Below are positions 1-8,195 of a DNA stretch of 64,000 bases, one piece after another; within the stretch, counting starts at the first letter, position 1, and each line of letters starts with the position of its first letter. Under the pieces are notes generated by a model, which worked only from the letters and a program-made list of their open reading frames with translations, was not told where the DNA came from and did not search any database. This DNA comes from Dysgonomonas sp. HGC4. Lineage in GTDB: Bacteria > Bacteroidota > Bacteroidia > Bacteroidales > Dysgonomonadaceae. A program made the position numbers and the translations under genes. The stretch is taken from positions 1 to 64,000 of the forward strand of contig NZ_CVRU01000100.1 of assembly GCF_001261715.1 (NCBI RefSeq). The letters are read 5' to 3'.

Positions 1-380
1 TTGAATCGGATGAATAAAAATTGTTTCATTAGGTATAGATTTAAGCAAATATAGCCGTGTGGACTTAATTTTATAAGAAACAACTTCTTAATATCCTTTT
101 AATTTTGTCTTAATTTTGTCTTAATTGGGATATTTTTGAGAATAAAGATAACTTAGCCAACAATAATGAGAAGGTGAGAGAGCCTAAAAATAATTTCGCT
201 TAAAATTTGACAGTTTTTTTTATGAACATGCACATCTACTTAGATGTATATATTCATGATTCCCTACTTCTATATTATTATATTTGAGGGATAAATAAGC
301 AAGATACTTCTATGATATTTTGGGGATATAGTTAGAAACTAGTATAGTTATTGAGAAAATATAGAAAGGAAAAGTCAGAA
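1..380. other. Intergenic, no gene seen
   Basis: I see no supported gene here. There is a short tandem of TTAATTTTGTC near 97-125 and a small hairpin ACATCTA-CT-TAGATGT at 232-247. The hairpin lies beyond the 3' end of the minus-strand gene that ends at 381, but it has no clear T-run, so I do not call it a terminator. Confidence 0.5.
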
Positions 381-2930
381 TTAATTGCAGAGACCATTAA
401 AAGAAGTATTGTAAGTTTCTCCCATCGCTTTTAGATATTCTCTGCAGAAATTATCATAGGTGTTTTTAGCCAGACCTTTTTTTCCACTACTATAAAGAAT
501 AGAGCATTTTATAAATAAAGCAGTCTCATTGAGATTATCATGCATGAAAATGATCTCAGCTAAGCGAAGTTTAGCTAAGTCGTTTGTTTTATATTGAGTG
601 GAATTTAATAATACTTCAATTACATCAATAACGAGATTAGAATAATTCCCTTTAAATTCATCCAGCCATTCGACACTAGTTTTGGGAAGTAAAGGTCCGC
701 AAGATAGTAATTCTATTAATTGATCATTGAAATTGGGAGATGACTCATTTTCAGACATTGCTTCATAAATATATTTTAGAGCAACTGTGTAGTCACAAAA
801 TATATCGTCTTTTAAGATTATTCGACGGAATTTATTGTTATTTTCAATCTCGATATCTCCAACCTCTTCCATCAAAACCTGTAGCTTTCGGAGTGAAACG
901 CTTCTGTTATTACGTGCCGACTCTTCGTCTTTATCATTCCATAATAATTCTTCAATTTCCTTATTCATTATACCTCTTTTTTCTTTCTCTCCAAATAAGA
1001 GAAGTAAGATCAATAAACCTTTTAGTTTAGGCGAAAACTTACTCGTAATATCGATGCCATTCTTATCTCTGACATTAAATACACCTAAAAGAGATATTGT
1101 CCTTTTACTTCTATCGAAATAGAGATTCTTATTCTCAAACGTATCTATACTTATAATGCTATCCTCTTTTCCAATAGAAGCAAAGTTTTTGTCTTCCCCA
1201 TCAATGGTGGTATGGTTGTTTGTTTGATGGTTAATCTTTTTTATCCAAATAAAAATCAACACTATAGCCAACAATAAAAATAGAGCTAAAGAAATAGAGA
1301 TTAGCAGAGATGATGCTCTTTTGTTTTGAGGTGGTGCTTGTAAAGTATCAATTTCATTTATAGCAGGATAATTAAGCGAGTAAATTGATAATTGGGACGT
1401 ACCATCAATCAACGTCTTATTAAAAACGGCGTAAATTCTCTTAGCTTTTTCTGAATAATAGATATTGAAATACATAAAAGAATATGTCAAGAGCTCATTT
1501 ATAGGCTTTGCCATGCACTCCAAGTTAGATGAATCTATAGGTATCTTCATTAAGAAACCTCCACCCTTTGTAATGAGGGTATAAAATGCTTTTTCAGAAG
1601 GTTCATAAATGATATTAGCTGTGGGAATATGAGCCGGACCTGATGTCTCTGGAATTTCCCATAGCTTTTCGACATTGAAATTATTTAAATCAATAGAATA
1701 TAGGTCATAAAAACTTTTAGGGGTCAATTCTTGTTTCCCCCCTTTATTCCCACGTCCTCCATACAAATACAACTTATCTCCAACAACTGTTGATGATGAT
1801 GAATGGCGAGGGGTAATTTTCGGTATGTTTTTTCTTATTGTTTTGTTTGTATAGGGATTAAATAAAACTAAATCATTTTTATATCTATAATAACCGTATC
1901 CACCAAACATATATAATGTAGAATCTTTTGCTGAATAAAAACTAGAATGATTCCAGTATTTAGGTTCATTATTATTCTTACTTTTAAGGCTCCAACTTTG
2001 AGTTTCAGACGAGAAAAAAGAGGTTGTGATTTCATCGTCCCAATTATATGAAATCAGTTTATTTGAGATTGTATCGTATATCAATTGGTTTTCATATCCT
2101 GAAGCTAGGTATCCTGATTTTACAATCGTAATTATATTTTCAAGATTCGACGGATTAAATGATATTAACTTCTTGTTATCTTCTGCGATATAAAATATAT
2201 CATCCTTTTGATTATATGTTATTTGAATATTTTGTCCAGATATTGAATATAAATTCTTCCATCTAACATGATCATTTATTAACCAAATTGGAGATTCAGC
2301 TATAGCCGGCATATTAGCCACTTTATCAAAACAAGTATCATTGCAATGCTTCTTTAATTCCCAATGACGAAAAATATTGTTATTTTTTTCAATTTTTATA
2401 TCTTTAATATTTATAGGGGCAACATCAGTCCATTGAAGATCTTTCAAGCGATATGCACCCATCGATATTATTATTTGATTTGATTTTTTTAGTGACACCA
2501 AATATGTCTTATTAGAGGATCCACAAAATAATTCGACTTTATTTCTTTTAGGAATCAGGGTTATTGAAATAGGCGTCCATTGGTCAACAGGCATTCCATT
2601 TAAAACTGGATAAGACTCTTCATTAATAACCAAAACTAAATTACCTAAATTATTCCCTGACGGGCTAAAAACTAAATCAATATTTTGATTGTCATTGGTC
2701 ATTATACGAGAAACAAGACCAAAATGATCTTCATTAGAACGAAGAAATAAATCAAAAGAGAACGTAAACTTATCTGCAAGACCAAAAAAATCTCCATTTT
2801 CTAAAAGTAAAGAAGTCCGTTCACCTCCTTTATAAGAATGTGATTTAAAAAATAGACCATAATCCAATTCTTGTGAATATGCATTGGAGGCTATTAAACA
2901 AATGAGTATAAATAATAAAAGTTTTTTCAT
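381..2930 (-). CDS. Membrane-anchored kelch-repeat sensor with cytoplasmic winged-helix (SARP/BTAD-like) output
   Basis: 849 residues. A cleavable signal peptide (residues 1-19, ending AYSQ) is followed by a LamG/concanavalin-like region (about 20-200). Residues about 230-535 resemble kelch repeats, with motifs such as MFGGYGYY and LYGGRG. A single membrane helix lies at about 543-565. The cytoplasmic part (about 570-849) begins with a winged-helix-like segment (LWNDKDEESARNNRSVSLRKL), as in OmpR/SARP-type DNA-binding domains, and continues with a helical TPR/BTAD-like region. The layout suggests a one-component regulator that senses something in the periplasm and acts on DNA from the membrane. 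No kinase domain is present. The target is unknown: the neighbouring genes are a recombinase and non-coding DNA. The architecture is read from sequence and the function is inferred. Confidence 0.7.
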   Translation of the reverse strand: MKKLLLFILICLIASNAYSQELDYGLFFKSHSYKGGERTSLLLENGDFFGLADKFTFSFDLFLRSNEDHFGLVSRIMTNDNQNIDLVFSPSGNNLGNLVLVINEESYPVLNGMPVDQWTPISITLIPKRNKVELFCGSSNKTYLVSLKKSNQIIISMGAYRLKDLQWTDVAPINIKDIKIEKNNNIFRHWELKKHCNDTCFDKVANMPAIAESPIWLINDHVRWKNLYSISGQNIQITYNQKDDIFYIAEDNKKLISFNPSNLENIITIVKSGYLASGYENQLIYDTISNKLISYNWDDEITTSFFSSETQSWSLKSKNNNEPKYWNHSSFYSAKDSTLYMFGGYGYYRYKNDLVLFNPYTNKTIRKNIPKITPRHSSSSTVVGDKLYLYGGRGNKGGKQELTPKSFYDLYSIDLNNFNVEKLWEIPETSGPAHIPTANIIYEPSEKAFYTLITKGGGFLMKIPIDSSNLECMAKPINELLTYSFMYFNIYYSEKAKRIYAVFNKTLIDGTSQLSIYSLNYPAINEIDTLQAPPQNKRASSLLISISLALFLLLAIVLIFIWIKKINHQTNNHTTIDGEDKNFASIGKEDSIISIDTFENKNLYFDRSKRTISLLGVFNVRDKNGIDITSKFSPKLKGLLILLLLFGEKEKRGIMNKEIEELLWNDKDEESARNNRSVSLRKLQVLMEEVGDIEIENNNKFRRIILKDDIFCDYTVALKYIYEAMSENESSPNFNDQLIELLSCGPLLPKTSVEWLDEFKGNYSNLVIDVIEVLLNSTQYKTNDLAKLRLAEIIFMHDNLNETALFIKCSILYSSGKKGLAKNTYDNFCREYLKAMGETYNTSFNGLCN

Positions 2931-2970
2931 AATAATAGATGAAGAACTCTCTAGGTCAACTTAATTTAGA

Positions 2971-2978
2971 CAAAGTTA
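2971..2978 (-). promoter_or_regulatory. Bacteroidota -7 box for the kelch/winged-helix gene
   Basis: On the minus strand this reads TAACTTTG, matching the TAnnTTTG consensus, about 40 bases upstream of the ATG at 2930. A CAAA (TTTG on the minus strand) at 3001-3004 could be the -33 element, although the spacing of 22 is longer than the usual 19. Confidence 0.45.
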
Positions 2979-3128
2979 ATACTTTTCTCACTCTTTCATA
3001 CAAACAAATCTAACGAGTTTTATTTGATAATAAACCTAAATATTAGACATCCATAATCTAATTGTTATATTATGTCCCACAGAGCATGGCTAATGAAGTG
3101 GTTTTTACAATTCGTAATTAAAGTTATT

Positions 3129-3160
3129 CTATTGATGCCCATAGATATGGGCATCAATAG
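3129..3160. repeat. Perfect 15-bp inverted repeat with 2-nt loop
   Basis: The arms are CTATTGATGCCCATA and TATGGGCATCAATAG, separated by GA. There is no T-run on either side, so a classical terminator is unlikely. It sits just past the stop of the membrane-protein remnant on the minus strand. It may be a protein binding site or a cruciform-forming sequence. Confidence 0.7.
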
Positions 3161-3450
3161 AAGTTAAATTTGTCTCCCTAATTCTCGAACAGGCATTCGG
3201 GCAATATCATAGCTGAGGATGATAAACAAGAAGATAAGGAATAAATTCCATCCTTATAGTGTGCACTTAGAGGATAAGTTTGTATCTTTGATTCTATAAG
3301 AATACATAGTCAACTCCAAGCCAAGAGTGGTGTTTTGAGAGACAGTACAAAGCCAAATATAACCACTAAATCACTACTGACTAAGTTGTAATGTTTTGGT
3401 AACACATTGAATAACAATAGTGTTAGATATAAATTCGGGCGTTCTTGCTC

Positions 3451-4419
3451 GGAGCCGAAGCAAAATGCGGTGAAATACAGATTTTAGATGAAACCCGTTA
3501 TTAATTAATGCTTTATACTATACCCTACTTCATCATATTCCTTCGATACGCATTTTATTGCCACAACCCCATTTTGCAGAAAAACAACACATTACAATCA
3601 TTCCTGAATAATTAAGAAAATACAACAAAGCAAGATCATACCTGAAACATTCAGATGATGAGAAGCACATTCAGTATTCTGTTCTTTATCAAAAAGAACG
3701 AACCCAAGAAAAACCGGTTATGCACCATTATGACACGCATAACAATCGAAGGAATCTATCTTCAGTTCAGCACCAAAACAGATATATTCCCCGAACAATG
3801 GATAACGAATCAGGGAAGAGCCAAAGGCAGTACAACCTATGCCAAAGAAATAAACCGGCAGCTCGACCACATACGGTCACAACTCCATAACCATCACAGC
3901 AGATTAAGAGAACAATACAGATATGTTACCCCGCTGATGCTGAAAAAAGCCTACCTGGCTCTCGAAGATGAGACCAAACTAAGCTTTCAGTTTACAGAGC
4001 AGGTTAAGTTCTTTCAATCCAAAACAGGCAAGAATATAGGCAGCAATACTTCCTTTCGTTATGGACTGACATGGAGACGTATACAGGAGTTTCTGGAAAA
4101 GGAATACAACCAATCCGATATCCGGATAGAGCAGATTACTATTGGTTTTCTGGAAAAATTTCACACATACATGAGAAAAGATCTTCTTTATAAGAATAAT
4201 ACCGCCATGAAATACATGCAACGATTCTCAACCATCATGAAGTTCTCCGAAAAACTCGGACTGATTACACACAATCCCTTTCATTTCTACATAATCCGTT
4301 TTGATAAAACAGACCGCATATCACTGCTGGAGGAAGAAGTTGATGCCATATGGCAGAAACAGTTTCTGACACCACGACTTACAATCATACGGGACCTCTT
4401 TGTTTTCAGCTGCTACAGC
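3451..4419 (+). repeat. Duplicated recombinase module, copy A
   Basis: About 970 bases match 12135-13136 almost base for base. The match starts at the final codons of a lost upstream gene and runs through the leader into the recombinase, ending abruptly at the word TGCTACAGC. Relative to copy B, this copy lacks 36 bp between two AAACATTCA repeats, just before the start codon. It keeps 17 bp that copy B has lost between two TCACA repeats. Confidence 0.9.
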
Positions 4420-4779
4420 GGCCTCTCTCATATCGACCTATGCAGGCTGAAGAAAGACGACATACAGCTCAGCCATGACAACCACTATTGGATCAGTATT
4501 CACAGAATGAAAACCGATGAAGTATCGCAAATCCCCCTTCTTCCGATCCCTCAACAGATTGTTGAAAAATATAAAAACACAAGGCCCGACAAATACCTTG
4601 TAGCCAGGCATACTTTCGCGACGGTTACTTGTCTCGCCAATGGGGTTACGATGGAGAATGTCGCTAAAATGCTAGGGCATTCGGACACAAAAATGACTCA
4701 GCAATATGCAAAGGTTTTGGACAAGAGTATTTTAAGGGATATGAGGAATGTGAATAAGAAGTTCTTATTGAATGAGTAA
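3655..4779 (+). CDS. Tyrosine recombinase with an internal deletion in the catalytic domain
   Basis: 374 residues, or 373 from the second ATG at 3658. The N-terminal arm-binding domain and SAM-like core-binding domain are of Bacteroides integrase type. The catalytic domain shows CYSGLSHIDL, where Ser replaces the usual first Arg as in IntDOT-like enzymes. It also shows the RMKTD lysine turn, then VARHTFAT, MLGHSDTKMTQQYA and the Tyr nucleophile. Between KYKNTRPDKYL and VARHTFAT about 35 residues normally present are missing, and the His of the HxxR box is Leu. The frame is open, but catalysis is doubtful. A near-identical, more damaged copy lies at 12375-13136. No inverted repeats or mobilization genes flank it closely. 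The role (phase variation or element mobility) is unknown. Confidence 0.75.
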   Translation: MMRSTFSILFFIKKNEPKKNRLCTIMTRITIEGIYLQFSTKTDIFPEQWITNQGRAKGSTTYAKEINRQLDHIRSQLHNHHSRLREQYRYVTPLMLKKAYLALEDETKLSFQFTEQVKFFQSKTGKNIGSNTSFRYGLTWRRIQEFLEKEYNQSDIRIEQITIGFLEKFHTYMRKDLLYKNNTAMKYMQRFSTIMKFSEKLGLITHNPFHFYIIRFDKTDRISLLEEEVDAIWQKQFLTPRLTIIRDLFVFSCYSGLSHIDLCRLKKDDIQLSHDNHYWISIHRMKTDEVSQIPLLPIPQQIVEKYKNTRPDKYLVARHTFATVTCLANGVTMENVAKMLGHSDTKMTQQYAKVLDKSILRDMRNVNKKFLLNE

Positions 4780-4852
4780 CAATATGATTGATTTATATGG
4801 GAACAATGGTTAGAATCTTTCTCTCCGCCAAATAATAAATAAAAAGAAAGAT

Positions 4853-4891
4853 AATCGCTGTAAGTTAAATCTTTACGGTGATTATTTTTAA
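4853..4891 (+). terminator. Probable terminator after the recombinase
   Basis: ATAATCGCTGTAA pairs with TTACGGTGATTAT, allowing two G-U pairs, and is followed by a T-run. It lies about 75 bases after the recombinase stop and ahead of the HipBST promoter. Confidence 0.5.
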
Positions 4892-5013
4892 CTGTAAACG
4901 TAAGATTAAATAGTAATGATTTAGAAACGAATTTAAACATCTTTAAATCAAACATTTGTTTGAATCAAAGATACGAATTTATCTGAAACATTCAATAACC
5001 CGATTCAGAAAGT

Positions 5014-5084
5014 GCAATATAATAGCTTATTTATTACTTACATTGAATTATTATCATATCTTTGCATAAAAGAGCAATATAATA
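5014..5084 (+). promoter_or_regulatory. hipBST promoter flanked by two direct repeats (likely HipB operators)
   Basis: The 11-bp word GCAATATAATA occurs at 5014-5024 and again at 5074-5084, exactly 60 bp apart. Between them is a Bacteroidota -7 box TATCTTTG at 5057-5064, so the second repeat covers the likely transcription start and lies just upstream of the hipB ATG at 5091. Such operators, bound by the HTH antitoxin, would give autorepression as in other hip operons. The repeats are seen; the role is inferred. Confidence 0.6.
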
Positions 5085-5090
5085 CACTAT

Positions 5091-5297
5091 ATGGATATTT
5101 ATAAGAAAATTAAAGACAGGCGTATTCTGCTGGGCATTACGCAGCAGGATTTAGCAGATATTTCGGGAGTTGCCTTACGGACTATTAAACAGGTAGAAAC
5201 AGGTAAAGGAAATCCCGCAGTCAATACACTGAATAAAATAGCGGGTGTATTAGGTATGACGCTTGATTTAACTATAAAAAACTTAGATAATGTATGA
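5091..5297 (+). CDS. hipB: HipB-type XRE-family antitoxin/repressor
   Basis: 68 residues, almost entirely one XRE helix-turn-helix: RRILLGITQQDLADISGVALRTIKQVETGKGNPAVNTLNKIAGVLG. It is first in a three-gene operon, and its stop overlaps the next start by 4 bp (ATGA). In hip systems HipB binds operators upstream and holds the kinase in an inactive complex; the repeats at 5014 and 5074 are candidate sites. It is shorter than E. coli HipB (88 residues) and lacks a long C-terminal tail. The family assignment is firm from the HTH and the context. Confidence 0.85.
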   Translation: MDIYKKIKDRRILLGITQQDLADISGVALRTIKQVETGKGNPAVNTLNKIAGVLGMTLDLTIKNLDNV

Positions 5298-5614
5298 GAG
5301 AAGCGAATGTGTATGTAAATGGTGATCTGGCAGGGATACTGACCGAGAATACGGACGGCTCTTTCATATTTTGCTATACAGATGAATATTTCAATGACAG
5401 TACAAAATCAGCCATAAGCCTCACATTTCCCAAATCGAAAAAAGAATACCATTCTTCAACACTATTCCCATTCTTTTTCAATATGTTATCAGAGGGAGTG
5501 AATAAACAGGTTCAGACTGAAAAGTATAAAATTGATGAGAACGATTACTTTAGCTTACTCTTAGCAACGGCGAATGAGGATACTATTGGAGCAATAACGA
5601 TTAAGGGTATTTGA
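5294..5614 (+). CDS. hipS: HipS-like protein (stand-alone HipA N-terminal subdomain)
   Basis: 106 residues matching the N-terminal couple_hipA subdomain of HipA-type kinases: VYVNGDLAGILTENTDGSFIFCYTDEY, then a FPFFFNMLSEG helix and a DDTIGAITIKG-like end (here EDTIGAITIKGI). In classical HipA this is fused to the kinase. Here it is a separate gene, as in E. coli O127 HipBST, where HipS (about 103 residues) is the true antitoxin. It overlaps hipB by 4 bp, and its stop abuts the hipT start, so the three are translationally coupled. Confidence 0.85.
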   Translation: MREANVYVNGDLAGILTENTDGSFIFCYTDEYFNDSTKSAISLTFPKSKKEYHSSTLFPFFFNMLSEGVNKQVQTEKYKIDENDYFSLLLATANEDTIGAITIKGI

Positions 5615-5616
5615 AT

Positions 5617-6633
5617 ATGGCGAAAAATATAGAAATAAGAAATTGCCCAGGAACTCTTTCTGTAGGCTTTAGCACTTATAGTCCAACAGCTATTCGCCGG
5701 GTCTTTGATAGTAAGAAAGTAAGCCACATACTCGATTTCTCGAACGATGATAACCTCCGTCTCATTATTGATGATAACATTGGTAAGATCTCTATCTCGG
5801 GAGTTCAAGAGAAGTTTTCAGCTATCATTGACAAAAGGCAAATAATACTTACCCCCGAGGGGATGCAAGGACGTTATATCATTAAGCCTGCTCCTGACTA
5901 TAAAAGGATACAGCATCGCCAATATATGCCAGCGAATGAGCATCTGACAATGCAAATAGCTCGGCAAGTCTATAATATCCAGACAGCGGAGAATGCTTTG
6001 ATATTTTTTCAAGACGGACAAGCTGCCTATATTACTAAGCGTTTTGATATAAATGCTGATAACTCTAAAATAAAACAAGAAGATTTTGCGTCTCTTTCTC
6101 AAAAGACAAGCGAAACCCACGGGAAGCATTTTAAATATACGGGCAGTTACACAGATATGGGACTTTTGTTTCCTAAGTATGTTGCAGCCTGGCAAGTGGA
6201 GATTGTTAAATTTTTTCGCTTAGTTGTTTTCAATTATGTGTTTGGTAATGGTGATGCTCATTTGAAGAACTTCTCGTTACAACAAACAATCAACGGAGAC
6301 TATGTTTTAAGTCCTGCTTATGATTTACTAAATAGTTCACTGCATGTTAAAGATGAAGATTTCGCTTTGGAAGGTGGGTTATTCGACAAAGAATATTACT
6401 CAGATATCTATCTACGAAAAAGACATCCTTGTCAGGACGATTTTGTGATTTTCGGCAAACTGATTGCTGTCCCGGATATTCAAATAAGGAAAATACTGGA
6501 TGAGTTTCTGGTATCTCAGCCTTTGGTTTACACCTTAACTGAGCAGTCGTTTCTCGACGATAAGTTGAAACGAATGTATATTCGTGGTTATGAGGAGAGA
6601 TCGGAGAGGTTTAGGAGAAATTCACAAGAGTGA
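5617..6633 (+). CDS. hipT: HipT-like serine/threonine kinase toxin
   Basis: 338 residues from ATG 5617, close to E. coli O127 HipT (about 335). A TTG at 5611 is possible but overlaps the hipS stop. A cysteine-containing N-terminal strip (NCPGTLSVGFSTYSP) precedes the Gly-rich loop KISISGVQEK. The Ser-Ile-Ser at 59-61 matches the autophosphorylated SIS motif of HipT. Further kinase features are Lys90 in YIIKPAP, the catalytic NGDAHLKN (Asp213, Asn218) and the metal-binding AYDLLN (Asp236). All key residues are present, so this toxin looks active. HipT of E. coli phosphorylates TrpS; the target here is not known. The operon sits among decayed defence-type genes. Confidence 0.85.
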   Translation: MAKNIEIRNCPGTLSVGFSTYSPTAIRRVFDSKKVSHILDFSNDDNLRLIIDDNIGKISISGVQEKFSAIIDKRQIILTPEGMQGRYIIKPAPDYKRIQHRQYMPANEHLTMQIARQVYNIQTAENALIFFQDGQAAYITKRFDINADNSKIKQEDFASLSQKTSETHGKHFKYTGSYTDMGLLFPKYVAAWQVEIVKFFRLVVFNYVFGNGDAHLKNFSLQQTINGDYVLSPAYDLLNSSLHVKDEDFALEGGLFDKEYYSDIYLRKRHPCQDDFVIFGKLIAVPDIQIRKILDEFLVSQPLVYTLTEQSFLDDKLKRMYIRGYEERSERFRRNSQE

Positions 6634-6697
6634 GTATGTAAATTTGAGAGAATATAAAAAGCTCTACACATTAAAATGGCATCCACTCACTTTTTAG

Positions 6698-6705
6698 TAT
6701 CTTTG
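6698..6705 (+). promoter_or_regulatory. -7 box for the DUF4007 pseudogene
   Basis: TATCTTTG matches the TAnnTTTG consensus, 31 bases upstream of the ATG at 6737. The promoter seems to have survived the gene. Confidence 0.45.
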
Positions 6706-6736
6706 TAAACATTTATCTATAATTTAAAATAAAAGA

Positions 6737-7515
6737 ATGAGGTTTTCTGGACACGAAACATTTGTCTGCAAACAACCTTGGTTAAAAAAAGGTTGTAATT
6801 TTCTAAATCAACAAAAAAGGTTTACATCAGACACTGCTGTTATAGACTTAGGTGTTGGTAAAAATATGGTAAGTTCAATAGCCTATTGATTAAAAGTATT
6901 CGGCTTGTGTGACGATAAATGTGAATTGACAATTCTAGCGAATTATCTATTCGGGGAGAATGGTAAAGACTCGTAGTTAGAGGATTATGGTACTTTGTGG
7001 CTCTTGCATTATCATCTTGTAAAATCAGATTATGCCTCAATCTATAATTTGTTTTTCAACGGTTTCAGGAAAATAAATACCCTATAATTCTCTGATAATC
7101 AACTGCATGAATATTAAAAAAAAGAAGCTTAGCAAAATAATATATATAACGAAAATACGATATCTAACGACATTTCAGTTTTTCGAAGAATGTATACCAA
7201 ACCACAAGATGAACAAGGAGATATTGAAGATATATATTCCAGTATATTTTCAGAACTCAGTTTATTAACAAGGACAACTATTCATGAAGATCATAAAGCT
7301 CTACATCGGTATAATATACCTTATGAAAATAGAGAAAACTTACCATTTGAAGTTATTTTATATTCGATATTAGACAAATATGAATACACTGAAAATATAA
7401 GTATAAACTTCAATGATCTAATAGGCGGTTATAATTCCCCTGGAATGATTTTTTCTTTATCTAAAGAGGGTTTTATACTATTATAGAAGATATTGAGAAG
7501 AATTCCCCAATATCT
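6737..7515 (+). pseudogene. DUF4007-family gene, broken by several stops
   Basis: From ATG 6737 the frame reads MRFSGHETFVCKQPWLKKG, then VIDLGVGKNMVSSIAY, then a TGA (6887-6889) where the family has Trp (YWLKVFGL). It continues LTILANYLFGENGKD, then a TAG where Tyr is expected before LEDYGTLWLLHYHL. Two or more further stops follow, after which the same frame stays open from 7190 to 7483 (FEVILYSILD, then IGGYNSPGMIFSLSKEG). A frameshift near 7486 continues with EDIEKNSPISYF. These are hallmarks of DUF4007 proteins, which I recall occurring in defence-type neighbourhoods near PAPS-reductase/DndC-like genes. The gene is clearly dead; the partner genes are absent. Confidence 0.75.
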
Positions 7516-7573
7516 TATTTTCGTCCACTGCTGGACTTCAAACCCTACAAATAAGTGAGTATATTGATAAATG

Positions 7574-8076
7574 TACCGTTCCTTTAAAGTCCGCTCGGCA
7601 AATACGTTTATCTTTTCCCTTATCTGCTAAAAGAATACCGTAACCGCTGGGTTGTATTTGGACGACGAAAAGGCTCGTTAATTAATCTGGCTTTGGACAG
7701 GATACATAATATCGAGATCGCAGGAAAAGAACGATTTATAGATAATAATCTGTTTGATTCCCAAACTTTCTTCTCTGATGTTATCGGTGTTACTAAAAAC
7801 ATTGGGATGAAAACAGAAACTGTTCATTTCTGGGTAGATCAACAGAATGCTCCTTATGTGCAGACTAAGCCTTTCCATAAAAGCCAAAAGCTAATTGAAA
7901 CCCAAGAGGATGGCTGTATGATATTTGAATTGAATGTAGTAATTAATCAGGAACTTCAACGAGAGTTCTTCGGTTTTGCTGATACTATAAAGATTCTTTC
8001 GCCTCAGTCATTGGTTGATTTTATGGCATGGAAATTCAGATTGGCAAAGGAAAGGTATAATGATATTGGAGAATAA
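7574..8076 (+). pseudogene. WYL-domain regulator, C-terminal remnant
   Basis: The frame at 7574 reads YRSFKVRSANTFIF. A one-base shift near 7616 continues with PYLLKEYRNRWVVFGRRKG and then the open frame to 8076, with GFADTIKILSPQSLVDFMAWKF near the end. This is the second half of a WYL domain plus its C-terminal extension. The N-terminal winged helix is missing, lost somewhere before 7574. WYL proteins such as BrxR/CapW control phage-defence loci; lying next to a DUF4007 remnant, it probably belonged to the same lost defence locus. That link is inferred. Confidence 0.7.
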
Positions 8077-8195
8077 ATATTTCAGGTGTCATTCTATAAT
8101 TTCAAATTATCATCAGTAAAATAAAAAACTGATAAAATTTTGATTCTGTAAATTGTCATTTATCCACTTGAAGTTATATTTTCCTTTTAGTTCTA

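Larger units (their letters stand above)
2931..3654. other. Intergenic region with a short gene remnant and the duplicated recombinase leader
   Basis: I see no intact gene. On the minus strand, 3164-3256 encodes an open stretch of a hydrophobic helix followed by DIARMPVRELGRQI and a stop, which looks like the 3' tip of a lost membrane-protein gene. A TATCTTTG -7 box lies at 3293-3300 on the plus strand with no gene to serve. From 3451 onward the DNA is the 5' part of a duplication also found at 12135. Its first bases read in frame as PKQNAVKYRF and a stop at 3485-3487, the end of another lost gene. Confidence 0.5.

Noticed and set aside
4698-4955. A minus-strand 85-codon frame over the recombinase end
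   Set aside because: It is a shadow of the recombinase and its terminator, with no domain or promoter.
5294-6633. A single hipA gene broken by a frameshift
   Set aside because: The HipS and HipT frames have sizes matching HipBST, clean start/stop overlaps and a SIS loop with a separate N-terminal strip. A split is the normal state in that family.
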